This document shows, piece after piece, positions 5,447 through 10,485 of a stretch of 10,485 bases of DNA. How positions within the stretch are numbered: position 1 is the stretch's first letter; the number at the start of each line of letters is the position of its first letter. Origin of the DNA: Halanaerobiales bacterium (GTDB lineage: Bacteria > Bacillota > Halanaerobiia > Halanaerobiales > JADQBU01); NCBI GenBank assembly GCA_016278435.1, contig JADQBU010000259.1:1-10485 (forward strand), read 5' to 3'. The translations under genes and the position numbers were made by a program. The notes below the pieces were generated by a model, which did no database searches, had not been told where the DNA came from, and was given only the letters and a program-made list of their open reading frames with translations.

Positions 5447-6943
5447 ATGAATGGAGCCAGTACTGGCTTATTTGATAGACTGAAAAAAACAGCAGCTATA
5501 TCAAGACTGGGACAGGGGATGGATCTGGGTAGCTTAAATGATTATTCTCATGAGATATCTCTTTATCTTTTGCTTAAAGTCTTCAAACGGGAGATAAATA
5601 ATAATTTAAATCGCACTAAAGATGATTTGATAGAAATGACGGGCCAGATAATTAAAGAAATGAAACTGGAAGCAACAGCTGAACAGATTAGACGTCTGGT
5701 GGATGGTGTCCTGTACGCCGGTGATCCCCGCCAGCAGTCATATTTTTCTGTAATGCTTTATAATGAGGAAAAACGGGGTCACTGTGAATATAAATTTAGA
5801 TATTTGATTCCCGACCGGGAGGCCTCTCGCTGGGATCAAGGTGGAACCACTGTTTATATGTTAACTGAGACTGCCCAGGAAATTATCTTTATTACCCGGG
5901 AAGTCTTACAGGAATTTGGGTTTGATCTGGAACAGTTTTATACCCTGCAATTAATTAAAAATGGCAATTTTTCAGAAGCTAAAGGAAGTGTTAGTAATTT
6001 AATTGCTCGGGTAAGAAATTTAATAAAAGTTGAAAAGGACTGGCGGGAAGATATTATGCGTAACCCCAATTTAATTTTTTCGGCCGGTAAACAGCGGAAA
6101 AAACGGAGTGAAAGTGAGTTGAAGGAACAGTTTGCTGATGAAAAAAAGATTTTTAACGATATGTTTTCCTGGCGGGATAGACTTGACAACTTTCCGACTG
6201 ACAAGAAAAAAGAAGGAGAGCTGCTTTTTGAAGAACTGGAAAGAGCCCGGGCTTTACATGACAGACTAGCCGAACTAGCTATTTCCAACCTTTCCCTGGA
6301 ACTGGAGATCAGGAAGGAAAACCCTGATATATTCTGGAAGACATCGCGGGTTAGTTTTAAAAAGGATTTCTGGCAGGATACCATTATTAGTTCTGGACTT
6401 CCTGATATTGAACTTCTGGAAGATTTACTTAATCCCCTTTTTTCACCGGAGCAGGGATTTATATTTCCCCTTGACTGGTCCTGGTCAGAGCAGCAGCTTT
6501 ATACTTACCGGGATGAGGATAAAATCGAGGAAGCCGAAGAATTGCTGGAAGAACCACCACCGGAAAAAGAGATTGACTGGGAAATGATTCTGGAACTCTG
6601 GGAACCGGTTTTTATAGAATTACTGCAAGAAGGGCAGTATTCACTTGGCCTCCTCAACCATCTTTCCCAGGAGTCAAAACAAAAATGGCTGGCCCAGAAG
6701 AAGAATCTGGAATTATTTATGATGTTTATCATCACAGATATTAGATTAATTGTGGTAGAGGAAGAGTATCCTGGACTGGATGAAAGACTTCTACTATTTA
6801 AGAGACTTACTGCCTGGAATGATAAACTCTCAGAACTGAATTCCCGGAAAATAAAAGCCCGGTTGAGTACAAATCAAAAACTTGTTAAACTGGGCAATGA
6901 ATTTGAAATATCGGATTATACCCTTTATCTGGAGGAGGAATAG
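5447..6943 (+). CDS. jetA: Wadjet defence protein JetA (kleisin-like subunit)
   Basis: A 498-residue soluble protein that opens the operon. I recognise it as a JetA-family (DUF5716-type, probably Wadjet type II) protein from its N-terminal pattern (GLFDRLKK, then LNDYSHEISLYLLLKVFKRE) and from its place before a small winged-helix protein and an SMC-like ATPase. In Wadjet complexes JetA is the kleisin that bridges the JetC heads and holds JetB. Residues 25-165 look like winged-helix and dimerising helices; 220-300 are long charged helices. An acidic linker at 355-377 contains EEAEELLEEPPPEKE, and a C-terminal helical/winged-helix part follows (about 380-498), expected to bind a JetC head. The start has AAGGTG at 5435-5440, six bases before ATG. 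The gene ends two bases before jetB. Without a profile search the type assignment is tentative. Confidence 0.8.
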   Translation: MNGASTGLFDRLKKTAAISRLGQGMDLGSLNDYSHEISLYLLLKVFKREINNNLNRTKDDLIEMTGQIIKEMKLEATAEQIRRLVDGVLYAGDPRQQSYFSVMLYNEEKRGHCEYKFRYLIPDREASRWDQGGTTVYMLTETAQEIIFITREVLQEFGFDLEQFYTLQLIKNGNFSEAKGSVSNLIARVRNLIKVEKDWREDIMRNPNLIFSAGKQRKKRSESELKEQFADEKKIFNDMFSWRDRLDNFPTDKKKEGELLFEELERARALHDRLAELAISNLSLELEIRKENPDIFWKTSRVSFKKDFWQDTIISSGLPDIELLEDLLNPLFSPEQGFIFPLDWSWSEQQLYTYRDEDKIEEAEELLEEPPPEKEIDWEMILELWEPVFIELLQEGQYSLGLLNHLSQESKQKWLAQKKNLELFMMFIITDIRLIVVEEEYPGLDERLLLFKRLTAWNDKLSELNSRKIKARLSTNQKLVKLGNEFEISDYTLYLEEE

Positions 6944-6945
6944 AG

Positions 6946-7719
6946 ATGGCTTTTAATCAGGAACAGTTAGAAGATGGGTCAGCTTTTTTCTTTAAATTAT
7001 TAAAAGGTCAGATTATATCTGTTTCAGAGCCACTGGCTGAGAAGTACCGCAGTGATAGTGAAATGCGTAATATTGTCCACACTATTGCTGCTGAAGGAGG
7101 ATTAATTGTTTTTCAAACTCCCCAGTATATTCATCTGGTCAGTAAGGCCCGGGGATCCAACTTTGCCAGTTCCTATACTCAGATGAAGGAAAAATACAGT
7201 GGTCTGGAACGTAAGAAGTATTTTTATCTAGCAAATATCATCATATCCATCTTTCTGGCCGAGGTAGATAAAGAGAGTCATGTACGGATTCGCTGGGAGG
7301 AAGAAGGAATCAGTTATCACCGTCTGGCTGACCTGGTTACTTCTACCCTGAAAGCATGGCAGGAACGAAAAAAGACGGATGACAGTTTCAGTAAGAACTG
7401 GTCTCTGGCTATTGATGAGGTAGCCGAGCTCTGGCTGACAGAGTTCAGTGAATTAAAATTAAGCCAGGTTGATGATACTGTTGATGTGACAAGGACCAGG
7501 AATAACCGACTCAGTTTTATTAATACTTCTTTAAAGCCTCTTACCAGGCAGGGATTAATTATAGACAACAGTGATGAATTAAAGATAATTCCCAAACCTG
7601 TTCTATATGAAAGGCTCGACAATCTATACCATGATCAGAGACGCTATCAACAGTTTATTGAATTAATCAGGAAGACCAGAGAAGAGCAGGAGGAAAACAA
7701 AGATGCCCAGACTGGATAA
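6946..7719 (+). CDS. jetB: Wadjet defence protein JetB (KITE-like winged-helix subunit)
   Basis: A 257-residue protein between the kleisin-like and SMC-like genes, the position and size of JetB. In Wadjet and MukBEF-like complexes this subunit is a KITE dimer that sits on the kleisin. The sequence supports two winged-helix regions: residues 5-65 (LEDGSAFFFKLLKG to GGLIVFQTPQYIHL, ending in a hydrophobic hairpin) and about 150-220 (NRLSFINTSLKPLTRQGLI then IIPKPVLYERL). A helical middle (78-145) joins them, and the C-terminus is charged. It matches my memory of DUF6063-type JetB of type II Wadjet, but this was not checked. GGAGGAGG in the tail of jetA lies seven bases before the ATG. Its last 17 bases overlap jetC, so the three genes are almost certainly one transcript with coupled translation. 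Confidence 0.76.
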   Translation: MAFNQEQLEDGSAFFFKLLKGQIISVSEPLAEKYRSDSEMRNIVHTIAAEGGLIVFQTPQYIHLVSKARGSNFASSYTQMKEKYSGLERKKYFYLANIIISIFLAEVDKESHVRIRWEEEGISYHRLADLVTSTLKAWQERKKTDDSFSKNWSLAIDEVAELWLTEFSELKLSQVDDTVDVTRTRNNRLSFINTSLKPLTRQGLIIDNSDELKIIPKPVLYERLDNLYHDQRRYQQFIELIRKTREEQEENKDAQTG

Positions 7720-10485
7720 GATCAGGATTACTGGTAATAAATATGATGGATTTAAAATAAAACATGAAGATTCCATTTTCAATCTTGCTTCTGACCATAC
7801 ACTTTTCACCCTGCAGAATGGTAGTGGTAAAGGGGTTATGCTCCAGTTAATTTCTCAGATTATGCTGCCCGGAACTGCCTGGGGAAGTAATAATGGAAAT
7901 AAGATTGAAGGAATGTTCTACGACCGCTATCATGTCTTTAAACCTTATACTTTCCATGTGGTACTGGAATGGGATCTGGAAAGTAGACCGGGAAGGAGAC
8001 TGCTGGCTGGTATCTGTATATCTGCCCGCTGGCAGGAGCGGCTTGATGACAGTGAAGGAAAGGTTGGTCTCAAATATTTTCTATATACTCATGAATATAG
8101 TAGTAGCAGCAGATTTAGTCTTGGGAACCTGCCTCTGTACAGTAAATCAGGCGGTGGGGTACAGGATTATGAACAACTGGAATCATTTATTGATGAAAAC
8201 CACCGGGATTTTCGTAAATACTCAAAAACTTCTGTTTCCAGTCTGAACTCAGATTATTATCGATATCTGGCCAGCCACGGTATTTACCGCTATGAATGGG
8301 AGATTATGAAGACCATTAACCGTTCAGAGGGTGGTCTGAACAATTATTTTTCCCGGGCCCATGATAATCAGGCTCTTTTTGATAAGTTAATAATACCAGC
8401 TGTCAGTGAGAGTATAAGTTCCCGTAGTCAAGAAAATGATGGTTCATTGTATAATATGTTTGTTGATAATATTAAAATTGCTAAAAATTTGCCAGAACTT
8501 ATTTCCCGGACTGAAGATATCAATCAATTACTGAAGATGGTAGAACCACTGGTAATTGATTCTGAGCATGGTCTTAAATTGAAAAACACCGGGAGAATGA
8601 TCAGAGAGAGGGGCAATAATTATATTCAGGCCCTTGAACGCAGAACAGTATTTCTCAATAATGAATATAATCGAACAAAAATTGACAGGGAGAAGACCGA
8701 AAACAGGATAGGGGAACTGGAATATGAGAAACAGAACCTTAAATATGCCCGGAAAATAAGGGAATTAAGGGCGATGGAAACTGAAAAGAAAGAAAATGAA
8801 GAGAAATTACAACAGCTTACTAACAAGTTAAAAGAACTGGAGACCAGACAACAAAATATCCAGTTAAACTTACTGCACCTCGAGTATATGAATTATCAGC
8901 AGCAGTATAATAAAAAAATGGATAGAATAAATGCCCTGAAGGAGTCATCTGAGCTTTCTAATTTGCGTAATGAGATTAGTAGCTTTAAGCAAAAAATAAA
9001 AGACTGCTGGCCTGAAATGCAGGCTAACTGGGAAGAAAGTTGTCAGGAGGCTGCCGGTTATTTGCAATATCTTAAGATAGAAGAGAAAAGATTAGAGCAG
9101 GAAGAGACAAATATCAGCTGTGATATCAGGGGTAAGGAATTGAAAATTGCTAACTTTGAGGAAAAAGAAAATAAATTTGAGCGGCAGCAGAAGGAACTTT
9201 CTTCTAGATTTAACCCACTGCAATTAAGTACACCATTGTACATGCTGGAACAGATGGCTGGTAAGCTGGAAAATGAAGAAAAAAGATTAAACGAACTAAA
9301 GGGGGAGCGGGACAGCCAGCAGAATAAAATTGTTAATTTGCAGGAAGAAATAAAAGGTTTGCAAATAGACCTGGCCCGGCGTGAGAGCAAGTATCAGTCT
9401 GTGGAACAGACTTATCAGATCAGGAATAACAGAGAGAAGGAGGTAATTGCCAGTATATTAAGTCTCCTGGAACTGGATAAATTTAAAGAGGTATACAGTC
9501 AGACCTGGCTTCAGGGTAAACAGATGGAGCTGGAAAAAATACTGTCAGAAAAGGTGACACGTCTGCAGGAACTTAATAATAAAGCCCATGAACTGGAACT
9601 AGATCTGGCTTTAAATGACGGAAATTGCTGGATCGCAAACAATGACCAGAAAAGATATTATCAGTTAATCAAAAAAATGGATATTCAGGTTTATTTAGGT
9701 AGTGATTTTTTATTAAATATTACTGATAACCGGGAAAAATATTTACAAAAATTTCCACTTTTGCCATATGGACTAGTTCTGATGTATGAGTCAAACTGGG
9801 AGAAGGTTAAAAACAATCTACAGGATAATGATATTTTCAGGGCTCCTGTTCCAATTTATATAAATTATCTGCTGCAGGAAACTGAAATCGGGGATTCTTT
9901 TAAACTGGTTCACGGCGGGGAAATAGAGTTAATTAATAATCCGGCCAGATATCGGGACTGGTGTAATAGCCTTGATCAACAACAAAGAGAGATAGGGAAT
10001 ACTATTGCTGCTGTTGAGAGGAAGAGCAAGAATATCAGACAGGTGATTTTTATGGCCGGAGAACTGCTTGAAAAAGAGTCTTCATCTGAACTACAGGAAC
10101 AATTAACAAAGATTACTGGCAGCATTGAACAACTGCAGGAAAAAATAGATAATAGGTATAAAAAAATCAGAAACCAGCAGGAAAAATTGACCACACTGGA
10201 AGATAAGATTAATGAAAAAGTAGATAAAATTGTAAATTTAAAACAGGATTACCGAGTGATAGAGGATTATGTGGATAGATTTAATGAGCTGGAAAAACTA
10301 AGACCGGAGATTAAAAATATAAAGGAAAAACTGACCAGTTTAGAAGAGCGACTTAACATAAATAAGTTTGACCGGCATCAAAATACCAGATTACAGCTGA
10401 AGTTAGAGAATGATTATCAGAACTGGCAGAAAGATTTGCAGAGATTTTTAGCGGAACTGTCTGAGGTAATACCTGATATTGATTT
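7703..10485 (+). CDS. jetC: Wadjet defence protein JetC (SMC-like ATPase), 3' end outside window
   Basis: The frame from ATG 7703 is open to the window edge: 927 codons, no stop. The start has AGGAGG (7688-7693) nine bases upstream and overlaps jetB by 17 bases. Residues 1-300 form an N-terminal ATPase head with P-loop LQNGSGKGVMLQ (Lys43; the residue after it is Gly44, not the usual Ser/Thr). Residues about 310-630 are a charged coiled coil. About 637-755 form a compact hinge-like domain (NDGNCWI, then FPLLPYGLVLMYESNW, then FRAPVPIYINYLL). From 756 a second coiled coil runs on. This is the SMC/MukB/Rad50-like layout. JetC is the motor that extrudes DNA loops in an ATP-dependent way so that JetD can cut small circular plasmids. 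The second coil, signature motif, Walker B and jetD should lie downstream; by symmetry the full protein would be roughly 1,250-1,400 residues. Confidence 0.87.
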   Translation, partial: MPRLDKIRITGNKYDGFKIKHEDSIFNLASDHTLFTLQNGSGKGVMLQLISQIMLPGTAWGSNNGNKIEGMFYDRYHVFKPYTFHVVLEWDLESRPGRRLLAGICISARWQERLDDSEGKVGLKYFLYTHEYSSSSRFSLGNLPLYSKSGGGVQDYEQLESFIDENHRDFRKYSKTSVSSLNSDYYRYLASHGIYRYEWEIMKTINRSEGGLNNYFSRAHDNQALFDKLIIPAVSESISSRSQENDGSLYNMFVDNIKIAKNLPELISRTEDINQLLKMVEPLVIDSEHGLKLKNTGRMIRERGNNYIQALERRTVFLNNEYNRTKIDREKTENRIGELEYEKQNLKYARKIRELRAMETEKKENEEKLQQLTNKLKELETRQQNIQLNLLHLEYMNYQQQYNKKMDRINALKESSELSNLRNEISSFKQKIKDCWPEMQANWEESCQEAAGYLQYLKIEEKRLEQEETNISCDIRGKELKIANFEEKENKFERQQKELSSRFNPLQLSTPLYMLEQMAGKLENEEKRLNELKGERDSQQNKIVNLQEEIKGLQIDLARRESKYQSVEQTYQIRNNREKEVIASILSLLELDKFKEVYSQTWLQGKQMELEKILSEKVTRLQELNNKAHELELDLALNDGNCWIANNDQKRYYQLIKKMDIQVYLGSDFLLNITDNREKYLQKFPLLPYGLVLMYESNWEKVKNNLQDNDIFRAPVPIYINYLLQETEIGDSFKLVHGGEIELINNPARYRDWCNSLDQQQREIGNTIAAVERKSKNIRQVIFMAGELLEKESSSELQEQLTKITGSIEQLQEKIDNRYKKIRNQQEKLTTLEDKINEKVDKIVNLKQDYRVIEDYVDRFNELEKLRPEIKNIKEKLTSLEERLNINKFDRHQNTRLQLKLENDYQNWQKDLQRFLAELSEVIPDID

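Noticed and set aside
5938..6384. Minus-strand frame of 148 codons inside jetA
   Set aside because: Very Ser/Leu/Phe-rich translation typical of the antisense of a Glu/Lys-rich gene; no ribosome site or family pattern.
7893..8246. Open frame of 117 codons on the plus strand
   Set aside because: It lies wholly within jetC in another frame, has no ribosome site, and its protein looks random; the jetC frame is continuous and well conserved in style across it.
8626..10194. Several Ser/Phe/Leu-rich minus-strand frames
   Set aside because: They are antisense shadows of the coiled-coil coding region of jetC.

Overview
The window reads as a chromosomal segment of a low-to-moderate G+C Firmicute. 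Strong AGGAGG-type ribosome binding sites sit before most genes, there is one TTG start, and the codon choice is AT-leaning. Gene content (twin PRC-barrel protein, Uma2 protein, DUF4359-like protein, anaerobe-style iron alcohol dehydrogenase) would fit a clostridia-like or Halanaerobiales-like anaerobe. That placement is an impression, not a demonstrated assignment.

Left part (1-2950): a complete iron-containing alcohol dehydrogenase and a Uma2-family (DUF820) PD-(D/E)XK protein lie on the plus strand. The Uma2 gene is followed by what looks like the decayed 3' end of a second Uma2-like gene. A strong hairpin terminator lies between it and a convergent minus-strand gene for a protein with two PRC-barrel domains.

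Middle part (3074-4636): a minus-strand two-gene unit encodes a Cas4/AddB-like PD-(D/E)XK nuclease with a four-cysteine iron-sulfur pattern, coupled by a 4-base stop/start overlap to a small membrane-anchored DUF4359-like protein. The 346-base gap that follows is AT-rich. It holds a gene remnant and then a well-formed promoter for a VapB/VapC-type toxin-antitoxin pair (4637-5279) that ends in a hairpin terminator.

Right part (5447-10485, running off the edge): three tightly packed plus-strand genes form a Wadjet (JetABC) SMC-type plasmid-defence operon. They encode a kleisin-like JetA, a winged-helix KITE-like JetB, and the first 927 codons of an SMC-like JetC with ATPase head, long coiled coil, hinge domain and second coiled coil. 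JetB and JetC overlap by 17 bases. The nuclease subunit JetD and the C-terminal JetC head would lie beyond base 10485. The set looks most like the type II Wadjet group, but I could not search profiles.

Taken together, 1328-10485 has the character of a defence island: Uma2, solo Cas4-like nuclease, toxin-antitoxin and Wadjet, with gene debris between modules. Wadjet is a known system. The least explained module is the nuclease plus DUF4359 pair. Unusual details worth checking are the JetC P-loop, which has Gly instead of Ser/Thr after the lysine, and a Gln in a metal-ligand position of the alcohol dehydrogenase.
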